Positions 7,103 through 14,070 of a DNA stretch of 20,146 bases are shown piece after piece. A program made the position numbers and the translations under genes. The notes under the pieces are model-generated. The model had not been told where the DNA came from, ran no database searches, and was given only the letters and a program-made list of their open reading frames with translations. The stretch comes from Dehalococcoidia bacterium (GTDB lineage: Bacteria > Chloroflexota > Dehalococcoidia > Lucifugimonadales > Lucifugimonadaceae), in assembly GCA_028278465.1 (NCBI GenBank), contig JANQEF010000124.1:1-20146 (forward strand), written 5' to 3'. Numbering within the stretch: the first letter of the stretch is position 1; each line of letters opens with the position of its first letter.

Positions 7103-8219
7103 TCAATCTGCGATTGAGGCAGCTTCGCTAACCTGTGAGGTCAGGTTCGCCTTCAGCAGATCGCCGATCTCTCCCTCCAGTACGGCCTCCGCATCCGCGG
7201 TCTGGAAGTCGCTGCGGTGGTCCTTGACCATCTGGTACGGATGCAGCACATAGCTCCTCACCTGCCGGCCGAACTCCGCCGATACGTGCTCGCCCTTCAG
7301 CTTCGCCCGCTCTTCAGCGCGGCGTTGCATCTCGAGGTCGACGAGTCGAGCGTGCAGGATGCGCATCGCCACCTCGCGGTTCTGCAGCTGCGACCTCTCG
7401 TTCTGAACGGCAACCACGATGTTGGTCGGTAGGTGCGTGATTCGAACGGCAGTCGAGTTCTTCTGAACGTTCTGTCCGCCGTGGCCGCCAGCGCGGAACA
7501 CGTCGAGCCTGATGTCGTCCGGGTCGATCGTGACCTCTTCCTCCTCGTCCGGCTCTGGCAGCACCTCGACCAGTGCGAAGCTGGTGTGGCGCCTGTGATC
7601 CGAGTCGAACGGCGACAGCCTGACCAGCCTGTGGACCCCGCGCTCCGACCTCAGGTAGCCATACGCGTACTGGCCATCGAGCCGCGCTGCGGCGCTCTTC
7701 AGCCCGGCCTCATCGCCCGGCGTCTCATCGAGAATCTCGACACCGAAGCCCTGCTTCTCGGCCCAGCGGCAGTACATCCTGAACAGCATCTCGGTCCAGT
7801 CCTGGGCATCGACGCCGCCGGCGCCGGACTTCACTGCGAGGATCGCGGGCCGCGCGTCGTATTCACCAGAGAGATGGAGATTGAACTCAAGGTCTTCGAC
7901 GATCTTGAGCACGCGCTCGTACTCGGCGCGTATCTGTTCGGCCATGGAGTCGTCGGACTCTTCTACCGCCAGCGAGGCCAGCTCTTCCAGGTTCTCCGAC
8001 GAACCGACGACATCGGTCCAGGCTTCGTGCTCGGACTTCATCGAGGACAGGGTCTGCATGCGTCGCTGGGCGCGGACAGGATCGTCCCAGAACCCGGGGA
8101 CAGAGGCTTCCTGCTCGGCCTCCGTTATGCGTTTTTCGAGTGCGGGCAGGTCAAAGACGCCCCACGATCTCGGCCACGCGCTCTTTGAGCGCTGACGTTT
8201 CGCCGGATAGTTCGCGCAA
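7103..8219 (-). CDS. prfB: Peptide chain release factor 2 (programmed +1 frameshift)
   Basis: RF2 terminates translation at UGA and UAA. The gene must be read in two frames: TTG 8219 through CTT 8154 (22 codons), an in-frame TGA (8153-8151), then +1 shift so that GAC at 8152 continues for 349 codons. The joined product is 371 residues (E. coli RF2 is 365). The join gives RL-DLPALEKRI, then VPGFWDD, the conserved RF2 N-terminal region. SPF, the RF2 stop-recognition tripeptide, falls at about 202-204, and GGQ (AGGHGGQNVQK) at about 247-249 catalyses peptidyl-tRNA hydrolysis. Without the shift, the longest open frame starts at 8059 and lacks the conserved N-terminus. TTG at 8219 is the first codon but one after an in-frame TGA and has no clear Shine-Dalgarno, so that start is less sure. 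Confidence 0.96.
8150..8165 (-). promoter_or_regulatory. prfB: prfB programmed +1 frameshift signal
   Basis: On the minus strand GTGGGG (8165-8160) is an internal Shine-Dalgarno-like element, then CGT, then the slippery CTT (8156-8154) and TGA C (8153-8150). E. coli prfB has AGGGGG, a 3-nt spacer and CTT TGA C, so spacing and core match. When RF2 is scarce, ribosomes pause at UGA and slip forward on CUU, making more RF2. The behaviour is known from the family; the site itself is seen here. Confidence 0.95.
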
Positions 8220-8316
8220 AGTTCAGGTTCGGTTGACTGGAGGTGTTAGGACGGCGGACAGGCGAACACGCCGGTCCGAAATGAGACGCGCTCGACGCGC
8301 GCTGGAACAGCGTTCG

Positions 8317-8325
8317 AGTATATCA
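8317..8325 (-). promoter_or_regulatory. Candidate prfB promoter (extended -10)
   Basis: On the minus strand TGA then TATACT (8322-8317) forms an extended -10 with five of six consensus matches. No good -35 is seen at 16-18 nt upstream, which extended -10 promoters tolerate. The start would be near 8310, leaving a leader of about 90 nt before the prfB TTG. Confidence 0.45.
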
Positions 8326-8373
8326 GCGCGGAGCCGGTTTCTTATCGAGCGTTTGAGTTCGAATACGGGCAGG

Positions 8374-8399
8374 AAAACCCGGTTGGATCGGCAGCCGGT
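8374..8399 (-). terminator. Weak terminator-like hairpin after the pilin gene
   Basis: Just after the pilin stop codon the minus strand has ACCGG, a 12-nt loop and CCGGGT, running into TTTT (8377-8374). The stem is short and slightly imperfect, and the T-run is only four, so termination is uncertain. Confidence 0.3.
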
Positions 8400-8402
8400 C
8401 GG

Positions 8403-8747
8403 TTAAGGACAGCTGTCCTGCGTCATCTGTCCGGTGGCGTCCCAGGTGTAGGTGCAGCGGGTCACGGGCTCCCGCATGTAGCCGGGGTAGAGCACCGGGT
8501 TCGAAGATGAGAAATCGTTGAGCGCGACCGAGTTGGGCGCAACGGCGGGCGGAGGCAGGTTGTTCTCAGCGATGTACATGTCCATCGCCGCTTGCACCTT
8601 GCCGAACTCGTCGCTGTCGGCGGTCGAGCGTGCCGGAGCCACGTAGCGGCCCACGGTTGGCACGGCGATCGAGGCCAGCGTGGCGATGATTCCAACCACG
8701 ACGAGCAGTTCGACGAGCGTGAAGCCCTTTTGACGGTTTCTCTTCAT
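8403..8747 (-). CDS. Type IV pilin-like prepilin (type II secretion/pilus minor pilin)
   Basis: A 114-residue class III signal-peptide protein. MKRNRQKG is a short basic leader; a PilD-type peptidase should cut after Gly8 and methylate Phe9. Glu13 is the conserved Glu5 of the mature pilin, and FTLVELLVVVGIIATLA begins the hydrophobic assembly helix (9-34). The globular part is small and ends in a Cys98-Cys113 pair with WDATGQMTQ between, resembling a pilin disulfide loop. The ATG at 8747 is preceded by AAGGG at 5 nt; an in-frame ATG at 8768 would lengthen the leader to 15 residues and is less likely. No assembly ATPase, platform protein or prepilin peptidase is in the window, so this is an orphan pilin. 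Function could be pilus, pseudopilus or DNA uptake. Confidence 0.88.
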   Translation of the reverse strand: MKRNRQKGFTLVELLVVVGIIATLASIAVPTVGRYVAPARSTADSDEFGKVQAAMDMYIAENNLPPPAVAPNSVALNDFSSSNPVLYPGYMREPVTRCTYTWDATGQMTQDSCP

Positions 8748-8897
8748 CACGACCCTTGCCGAAGGCATCTAAAGACAGCCTCAGTCCAAGATAAGAAGTT
8801 TAGGCTCCTACACAGGGTTGCAATCCGGTTGCACCGGGTGTTGGATGGGGAACGATCGGTTCATTTATGTGCCGTCGAACGACCCGGACTACGCACC

Positions 8898-8925
8898 GGC
8901 AGGGCAACGGCAGGGCAACGGCAGG
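8898..8925 (+). repeat. Short 11-bp tandem repeat upstream of tRNA-Pro
   Basis: Two exact copies of GGCAGGGCAAC (8898-8908 and 8909-8919) and a six-base partial third copy (8920-8925) lie 24 nt before the tRNA. A TATTCT (8929-8934) just after them could be the tRNA -10 box; no clear -35 precedes it. The 11-bp period is close to one helical turn. Otherwise the region 8748-8897 between the divergent pilin gene and the tRNA holds nothing I can name. Confidence 0.6.
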
Positions 8926-8948
8926 TGGTATTCTGTGAGGCCTGGGTT

Positions 8949-9025
8949 CGGGGCATGGCGCAGTCTGGTAGCGCATCCGGCTGGGGGCCGGGAGGTCGCA
9001 GGTTCGAATCCTGCTGCCCCGACCA
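8949..9025 (+). tRNA. tRNA-Pro (anticodon GGG), CCA encoded
   Basis: A full cloverleaf can be folded by eye. The acceptor stem CGGGGCA/TGCCCCG is perfect, with the C1-G72 pair typical of tRNA-Pro. The D stem is GCGC/GCGC, the anticodon stem TCCGG/CCGGG (one U-G pair), the loop CTGGGGG with anticodon GGG at 8983-8985, and the T arm GCAGG TTCGAAT CCTGC. The discriminator is A (9022), and CCA is encoded at 9023-9025. It reads CCC and probably CCU. Followed by CTTTTCTT, a weak T-rich stop. Convergent with the methyltransferase gene. Confidence 0.98.
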
Positions 9026-9120
9026 CTTTTCTTCCCGTCGTTCCGCTGTCCGACTTCGCGCGCTCCTTGCGCAAGCACCATCCCGAACAACAGGAATCCG
9101 AATGCTGGCCGCCGTCCTGG

Positions 9121-9678
9121 CTAAACCGTTCGGTTGACTGAGTTCCGAATCGCCTTCGCTGCACGGTCGTAAAGCACGATGTTGACCGTCATCCCCAGGT
9201 TCAGCGACATCACCGTCGGAATCTTCACCTTGAGCTTGCACCGGTCCAGCGTCTCCTGGGAGACCGAGCCGTTCTCGGGGCCGAATATGTAGCAGGCGCG
9301 CTCCGGGTGGACGAAGGTTGAAAGGTCCACAGCGTCGTCGGTCAGTTCGACAGCGACAGGTGTGCAGCCTTCCGGCAACGCGCTGAACATGTCATCTGTG
9401 TGTATTACCGGCACGTGGCGATACGCGCGGCCCGGATCTGTCTTCAACCGCTGCACGTTGAGGTCTGGCGGCGCGGCGTGGAGGATCACCATCCTCGCCT
9501 GGAAGCACAACGCCGCCCGGAGCGTGTGCCCGACGTTGATCTCGTCGGTGGGACGTTCGAGAGCCACGCATCCGTAGCCGCGCTCCGGCAGGTTCGATGC
9601 GCGTGTCACGTAGCGATCGTACCTGCGCCGTTGCGGTTTCTGGCCGGGCTGTGCGGAGGTATGGGGCTGTGAACTCAT
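9121..9678 (-). CDS. SpoU/TrmH-family RNA 2'-O-methyltransferase
   Basis: A 185-residue SPOUT methyltransferase that would transfer a methyl group from S-adenosylmethionine to a ribose 2'-OH of tRNA or rRNA. All three SpoU motifs are visible: motif 1 NVGHTLRAA (48-56), motif 2 YIFGPENGSVSQ (130-141), and motif 3 KIPTVMSLNLGMTVNIVLYDR split across 152-172 (SLN and the Asn form the knotted cofactor pocket). The protein is short, with a ~30-residue basic N-terminus and no large RNA-binding extension. The target nucleotide cannot be named; TrmL/TrmH-like tRNA modification is a fair guess. It follows the amidase by 74 nt on the same strand and converges on tRNA-Pro; the nearness to a tRNA may be coincidental. 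No strong ribosome site. Confidence 0.92.
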   Translation of the reverse strand: MSSQPHTSAQPGQKPQRRRYDRYVTRASNLPERGYGCVALERPTDEINVGHTLRAALCFQARMVILHAAPPDLNVQRLKTDPGRAYRHVPVIHTDDMFSALPEGCTPVAVELTDDAVDLSTFVHPERACYIFGPENGSVSQETLDRCKLKVKIPTVMSLNLGMTVNIVLYDRAAKAIRNSVNRTV

Positions 9679-9752
9679 GCCCAGACTTTACTGCACGTTG
9701 GTCGAGCGGAGCCGGGAAGGTGGCCGGTGAAGCGTCTGCCAGAAGACGTCCA

Positions 9753-11171
9753 TCAGCGGACCGCAGTTGGCATCCTGCAATGCCAGTCTGTGGCCCGCTG
9801 AAAAGCGTGTCCTGCTCCCAGCACGGTCGCATCGTCGAACGACTTGCCCGAGATCATCATCCCTATTGGCATGCCGTCGCCGGTGAAGCCGCAGTTGAGC
9901 GACAACGAAGGCTGACCGGTAGCGTTGAAAACGCCCGTGAAGATCGGGAACTCTCCGCCTGACGGAGCGATCGGGCTGCCCGGCGGTGGCGTCGTCTCGG
10001 CAAGGGTCGGGGTCTGGATCGGGACCGTCGGAGTCACCAGGACGTCAATGTCTGCCATGGTCTCAGCCATCTGGTGACCGAACATCGCACGGGCTCTCTG
10101 GGCATGGATGTAGTCGACAGCCGAAACTGCCAGTCCAGCCTTCAGCCTGTGCAGCACCGCGGGTGAGTACTTCTCGCCCCGCTCAGCCATGCGCTCCCGG
10201 TGAACAGCCGCAGCCTCCGGCAGCAGAACCGCCACATTCACCGCCCGGCCCATCTCCACCCACGGCATCGGTACCTCGGTGACTTCAGCGCCCTCCGAGC
10301 GAAACACCTCGATCGCGGTGCGAACCGCAGACTCGATTTCCGGGTCGACAGCATCGAAAAAGTAGTCGGCCGGGACGCCGATCTTCAGTCCGTCAGCGCC
10401 GCTCTCAAGCTCGCTGGTGAAATCGGGCATCTGGCGTGCTGAGCTTGCCGGATCGGAAGGATCGTGACCTGCAATCACATTCATCACTAGCGCACAGTCC
10501 GCGGCGGTTCTGCACATCGGACCGACGTGATCGGAGCTCCAGCTGAGGTCCATCACACCACGCCTCGAAACGAGTCCGTACGTCGGCTTGTGGCCGGTGA
10601 TCCCACAGGCCGCCGCGGGCATTCGAACCGAGCCGCCCGTATCGGTGCCGAGCGCAACAGGGACAGCGCCGCTGGCGACCGCCGCTGCAGAGCCGCTGCT
10701 GGAGCCGGCCGCAACGCGCTCCAGGTTCCACGGGTTGTGCACATCTCCCTTGTGCGGATTCACGCTCGAAAAACCGAACGCGAACTCGACGAGGTTCAGC
10801 TTTCCAGCCAGCACGGCGCCAGTGTCGCGGAACAGCTTCGTGACAGTGGCGTCACTGGAGGCCGCCATCGCATCGGTAGCGGCTGAACCGCCTGTGGTCA
10901 CCTCGCCTTCGACGTCGATCAGGTCCTTCAGGCCGACCGGGATGCCGTGCAGCGGACCGCGGTAGTTGCCATCCTTGATCTCGGATTCTGTCGCCTTCGC
11001 CGTTTCGAGCATCCCGTCTACGAAGACGTCGAGGTAGGCGTTGAGATTCGGCTGTGTCTCCTCGATACGGGCGATGGTCGCCGTTGCCAGGTCCACCGGC
11101 GACAGCTCCCTGGAAGAGATCAGTTCCGAAAGCTCGGTGACGGGCTTGAGCAGTAGTTCGATATCGCTCAT
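9753..11171 (-). CDS. Amidase signature (GatA-like) family hydrolase
   Basis: A 472-residue amidase of the amidase-signature superfamily. The Ser-cisSer-Lys triad is intact: Lys82 in GLKDLID, Ser157 in AAGSSSGSAAAV and Ser181 in TDTGGSVRMPAA. The spacings of 75 and 99 residues are the same as in GatA. Family members hydrolyse amides, ureas or nitrile-derived amides. It differs from the true GatA at 14067-15551 by having GSSSGS where GatA has GGSSGG, a different C-terminal half, and no gatC beside it. Instead its ATG overlaps the stop of a 50-residue ORF (ATGA), as seen for amidases with small partner subunits. Substrate unknown; a role in catabolism of amides taken up from outside is an inference. 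Confidence 0.92.
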   Translation of the reverse strand: MSDIELLLKPVTELSELISSRELSPVDLATATIARIEETQPNLNAYLDVFVDGMLETAKATESEIKDGNYRGPLHGIPVGLKDLIDVEGEVTTGGSAATDAMAASSDATVTKLFRDTGAVLAGKLNLVEFAFGFSSVNPHKGDVHNPWNLERVAAGSSSGSAAAVASGAVPVALGTDTGGSVRMPAAACGITGHKPTYGLVSRRGVMDLSWSSDHVGPMCRTAADCALVMNVIAGHDPSDPASSARQMPDFTSELESGADGLKIGVPADYFFDAVDPEIESAVRTAIEVFRSEGAEVTEVPMPWVEMGRAVNVAVLLPEAAAVHRERMAERGEKYSPAVLHRLKAGLAVSAVDYIHAQRARAMFGHQMAETMADIDVLVTPTVPIQTPTLAETTPPPGSPIAPSGGEFPIFTGVFNATGQPSLSLNCGFTGDGMPIGMMISGKSFDDATVLGAGHAFQRATDWHCRMPTAVR

Positions 11172-11320
11172 CGGCTATCGCTTTCGTCAACCGGACCGGC
11201 CGACTCGACAGGACGAAAAACCGCCGCCGGCTCCCAACCCGAAACATCGAGGTCCTCAAGCGCTTCGGCAGCGGGATAGCCGGGTGCAACGGGCTTCGCC
11301 GGCTCGTCTTTGTCAGCCAT
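11168..11320 (-). CDS. 50-residue ORF, possible AtzG/GatC-like partner of the amidase
   Basis: A small acidic, Pro/Ala-rich protein: MADKDEPAKP at the start, then YPAAEALEDLDVSGWEPAAV, then FRPVE and an acidic tail. It starts at ATG 11320 behind GAGG (11330-11327) with 6-nt spacing and ends in TGA overlapping the amidase ATG by 4 nt, so translation is coupled. WEPAAVFRPVE resembles, from memory, the C-terminal EPAxVFRP-like tail of AtzG-type (DUF4089) small subunits, which are GatC-like and wrap an amidase. The helical part of such proteins is missing here. It could instead be an unrelated leader or a degraded remnant. The gene is well supported by its start and overlap; the function is tentative. 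Confidence 0.6.
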   Translation of the reverse strand: MADKDEPAKPVAPGYPAAEALEDLDVSGWEPAAVFRPVESAGPVDESDSR

Positions 11321-11420
11321 TCTCATCCTCGATCTAACTGGACGGACACGGCGCAAGAGACGCGGCCCGGTAGCAGATTTCAGTTCGCCGGAGTATAGCC
11401 ATCCGAAACCCCTGCGGTGC

Positions 11421-11436
11421 TAACCTGATTTGCTCC
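11421..11436 (+). promoter_or_regulatory. Possible leaderless -10 element of argS
   Basis: TAACCT (11421-11426) ends 10 nt before the argS ATG, and no Shine-Dalgarno precedes that ATG. Together these suggest a transcript starting within a few bases of the start codon. No -35 box is recognisable. The region 11321-11436 also has to hold the promoter of the minus-strand amidase pair, which I could not identify. Confidence 0.25.
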
Positions 11437-13107
11437 ATGAGAACATCTGAATCGATTTCCACCCTTGTCGAGCAGGCCCTGACGGCGGCGCAGGGTTCTG
11501 GTGCTCTGCCTGCTGCTGGCGAGGTCGACATCGCCATCGAGAAGCCGAAGCAGGCGGAGCACGGGGACTTCAGTTCGTCTGTTGCCCTGTCCCTTGCACG
11601 CGTCATGCGAATGGCGCCGCTGGCCATCGCCGAACAGATCGTCACTCACGTCCCGGATAGCCAGCTAGTCAGTGGAGCGTCGGCCGCGGCTCCCGGATTC
11701 GTCAACTTCACGCTGTCCAACGAGTGGCTCGTGAGCCAGATCGATCGCATCCTCGAAGCGGGATCAGCCTTCGGCAACACCGAGGACGGCAAAGGCCAGA
11801 GAGTCCAGGTCGAATTCGTCTCGGTCAACCCGACAGGTCCGCTCCATGTCGGCCACGCTCGCGGCGCTGTGCTCGGCTCCGGTATCGCCAGCGTGCTTGA
11901 AGCCGCGGGATACGAGGTTCAGCGCGAGTACTACGTAAACGATGCCGGCGCCCAGATGCGGGTCTTCTACGACACGCTCTATGCCCGGTTCATGCAGGCG
12001 GCAGGCAAGGATGTGCCGCTGCCCGATCCGGCGTATCCGGGCGAGTACCTCGCTGAGCTGGCGAAAGACATCTACGGCGAAAACCAGGAACTGGCAGAGG
12101 CGGACGAGTCAGAGGTCAAAGCGAAGATCTCTCCAGTAGCGCTGGAGCGGACTCTCGCCGAGATTCGCTCCGTGCTCAGCTCACTGCGCATCGAGTACGA
12201 CAACTGGTTCTACGAATCGTCGCTGACCGAAGAGGGGACACTCGGTAAAACCCTTGAACTGCTTGAGAAGAACGGCTATCTCGTCGAACGGGACGGAGCT
12301 CGCTGGTTCAGGTCGACCGAGTTCGGCGAAGAGGAAGACGACGTCGTCATCCGCAGCGGTGACCAGATCCCGACCTACTTCGGCACCGACCTCGCCTACC
12401 ACTACGACAAGTTCCTGAACAGGAAGTTCGACCGGGTCATCAACGTCTGGGGAGCCGACCATCACGGGCATGTCAGCAGGCTCAAAGCGGCTGTCGAGGC
12501 GCTGGGCGGCGATCCCGACGACCTGACGATCATCCTCAACCAGATCGTCAGCTTCAAGAACGAGGGCGAATCGGTCCGGTTCAGCAAGCGCAAGGGCAAC
12601 ATTGTTACCGTCGAGGAGTTGGTCGATGAGGTAGGCGCCGACGCCTGCCGCTTCATCTTCCTGAGCCGCACCGCGAACGCCCAGATGGAGTTCGATCTCG
12701 CTCTTGCGAAGACGGAGTCGTCCGAGAACCCGGTCTACTACGTGCAGTACGCACACGCACGGCTTGCTGCGATCCTGCGGAACGCCGCGGAGCAGGGCAT
12801 AGGCTCCGACAACGCCGATCTGTCGCTGCTCCAACATGAGGCGGAGCTCGATCTCCTGAGAAGACTGGTCGACCTGCCGGACATCGTGCATCGTGCAGCG
12901 AAGAACCTTGAGCCGCACCACCTCTCCTACTACGCGATGGAGTTGGCGAAGGCGTTGCAGCGGTTCTACGAACAGTGCAGGGTCATCTCAGACGACCCTG
13001 CCGAGATGCCGGTGACCAAAGCGCGGCTGCGGCTGGTTGAGGCGGCGAAGGTGGTGTTCGCCCGGACGCTCGACTTGATGGGTATGACCGCGCCGGAGCG
13101 CATGTAG
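11437..13107 (+). CDS. argS: Arginyl-tRNA synthetase
   Basis: A 556-residue class I aminoacyl-tRNA synthetase charging tRNA-Arg. The N-terminal additional domain (about 1-115) carries EHGDFSSSVAL. The HIGH signature is HVGH (137-140) within NPTGPLHVGHARG. YVNDAGAQ (166-173) and the ArgS-specific NVWGADHHGHVSRL (336-349) bind arginine and ATP. The KMSKS-equivalent is RFSKRKGN (381-388). YVQYAHAR starts the anticodon-binding helical domain, and the protein ends with MGMTAPERM, the usual ArgS C-terminus. Length is normal. The start has no Shine-Dalgarno but matches the family. Convergent with the gamma-carbonic anhydrase gene; the two stop codons are joined by a hairpin. Confidence 0.97.
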   Translation: MRTSESISTLVEQALTAAQGSGALPAAGEVDIAIEKPKQAEHGDFSSSVALSLARVMRMAPLAIAEQIVTHVPDSQLVSGASAAAPGFVNFTLSNEWLVSQIDRILEAGSAFGNTEDGKGQRVQVEFVSVNPTGPLHVGHARGAVLGSGIASVLEAAGYEVQREYYVNDAGAQMRVFYDTLYARFMQAAGKDVPLPDPAYPGEYLAELAKDIYGENQELAEADESEVKAKISPVALERTLAEIRSVLSSLRIEYDNWFYESSLTEEGTLGKTLELLEKNGYLVERDGARWFRSTEFGEEEDDVVIRSGDQIPTYFGTDLAYHYDKFLNRKFDRVINVWGADHHGHVSRLKAAVEALGGDPDDLTIILNQIVSFKNEGESVRFSKRKGNIVTVEELVDEVGADACRFIFLSRTANAQMEFDLALAKTESSENPVYYVQYAHARLAAILRNAAEQGIGSDNADLSLLQHEAELDLLRRLVDLPDIVHRAAKNLEPHHLSYYAMELAKALQRFYEQCRVISDDPAEMPVTKARLRLVEAAKVVFARTLDLMGMTAPERM

Positions 13108-13130
13108 GTCTCGCAAAGACGCGAACCTAC
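13104..13130. terminator. Hairpin spanning both stop codons of the convergent argS / carbonic anhydrase pair
   Basis: GTAGGT (13104-13109) pairs perfectly with ACCTAC (13125-13130), and inside it TCGC (13111-13114) pairs with GCGA (13121-13124), leaving loop AAAGAC and one bulged C. The outer stem contains the argS TAG and the complement of the other gene's TAG. The symmetric hairpin would form in both transcripts. No T-tract follows on either side, so this is not a textbook intrinsic terminator; it may stabilise 3' ends or aid Rho-dependent release. Confidence 0.55.
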
Positions 13131-13642
13131 TCGAACGTGCCCTCAGCCCTGTAACGCGCAATCCTGCGGACGTAAGACTCCGCGGCTCCTCGCTGCAGCG
13201 CAGCGTGCCGCTCCCTGATGGTCCCGATAGCCTTGCCCGGAACTCCGCGAATCAATGAGCGGGCGGGAAAGCTCTTGTTCTCGGTGATCGTCGCCCCGGC
13301 CGCCACGAGACACTCTTCACCGAGCTCCACACCGTCGTTGAGCACCGCACCGTTGCCAATCAGACAGCCGTTGCCGATGTCCCTGGCATGGCAGACGACA
13401 CCGTGGCCGATAGTCACATCGTCGCCGATGAACGCGTCTGCGTCTGCGTGAAGCACCGAGTTGTCCTGGACATTGCTTCCTTCGCCGATCGTGATCCGTC
13501 CGCTGTCGGCGCGGATAACCGCTCCGGGCCAGACGCTGGATCGCGGGCCGATGACGACGTCGCCAATCACATACGCCGCCTCGCTAACGAAGGCGTCGGG
13601 ATGGACCTGCGGCGACTTGCCGCCGAGGCTTTTCAACGTCAC
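13127..13642 (-). CDS. Gamma-class carbonic anhydrase-like protein (left-handed beta-helix)
   Basis: A 171-residue hexapeptide-repeat protein of the gamma-carbonic anhydrase/PaaY/YrdA group. Repeats such as VIGDVV, IGPRSSV, TIGEGSNV, FIGDDVTI and LIGNGAVL make the beta-helix; a trimer binds metal between subunits. The three metal-binding histidines are present: His65 (NSVLHAD), His80 and His85 (IGHGVVCHA). Arg44 and Asp46 (VIRADSG) and Gln59 also match the Cam active site. The C-terminal helix is GAAESYVRRIARYR. It starts at GTG 13642, which overlaps the lipoprotein stop (GTGA). Activity may be CO2 hydration, but many relatives lack measurable activity. Last gene of the gatC cluster. Confidence 0.92.
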   Translation of the reverse strand: MTLKSLGGKSPQVHPDAFVSEAAYVIGDVVIGPRSSVWPGAVIRADSGRITIGEGSNVQDNSVLHADADAFIGDDVTIGHGVVCHARDIGNGCLIGNGAVLNDGVELGEECLVAAGATITENKSFPARSLIRGVPGKAIGTIRERHAALQRGAAESYVRRIARYRAEGTFE

Positions 13643-14070
13643 GGCAACCTCGGGAAGCTCAGGTCCAGGTCTATGAACTGCGGCTGGGCGATTCTGTTGT
13701 AGACATAGGTCTCTTCGGCCTGGACCGAGTCGCCGTCCGGATGTCCCAGGAAGAAGGTGATTTCGCCGCCAATAGCGTCGGCGCTAACCGGCGCGATCGA
13801 GATGTTTATGTACTCGCCCGCCCGTATCGTGTTGTTGAATGGTCCGCGTCCGTCGCCGAGCCTGGCGAACATCGGAATCCCCTCCGGACCCGGTTCGCCG
13901 GCGACCGTGAAGTTCCCTGAGAAGACGTACGGGAAAAAGAGCGGCACGTCGCCGGGACCGTCTGGCGTGGCCGTTGGTTCGGGATCTCCGCTCGAGCAAC
14001 TCACGGCGATCAACGCGACCAGGCTCATGACCAGCGCGAAGCGCCGGGCGTTCCACCACTTGAGGATCAT
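13639..14070 (-). CDS. Hypothetical lipoprotein in the gatCA cluster
   Basis: A 143-residue protein I cannot assign to a family. The signal peptide has a basic start (MILKWWNARRF), a hydrophobic core and IAVSC with lipidation at Cys25; CSSGDPEPTATPDGPGD is a typical Pro/Thr linker. The remainder (about 43-143) is rich in aromatic and beta-prone residues (FPYVFSGNFTV, GEYINISIAP, GEITFFLGHPDG) and probably folds as a small exported beta-sandwich. The ATG at 14070 overlaps the gatA TGA (ATGA) and its stop overlaps the next start, so it is translationally linked at both ends. The longer open frame from 14247 lies inside gatA and is rejected. Why an exported protein sits between GatA and a carbonic anhydrase-like enzyme is unclear. 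Confidence 0.82.
   Translation of the reverse strand: MILKWWNARRFALVMSLVALIAVSCSSGDPEPTATPDGPGDVPLFFPYVFSGNFTVAGEPGPEGIPMFARLGDGRGPFNNTIRAGEYINISIAPVSADAIGGEITFFLGHPDGDSVQAEETYVYNRIAQPQFIDLDLSFPRLP

Noticed and set aside
7433..8188. 251-codon plus-strand open frame opposite prfB
   Set aside because: It lies antisense to a well-supported RF2 gene, has no recognisable domain, and is the expected by-product of GC-rich codon use.
8769..8840. Promoter boxes TTGCAA and TAAACT on the minus strand for the pilin gene
   Set aside because: The spacer is only 15 nt and the -10 is weak; not strong enough to annotate.
12181..12921. 246-codon minus-strand open frame opposite argS
   Set aside because: Shadow of argS codons; no independent evidence.
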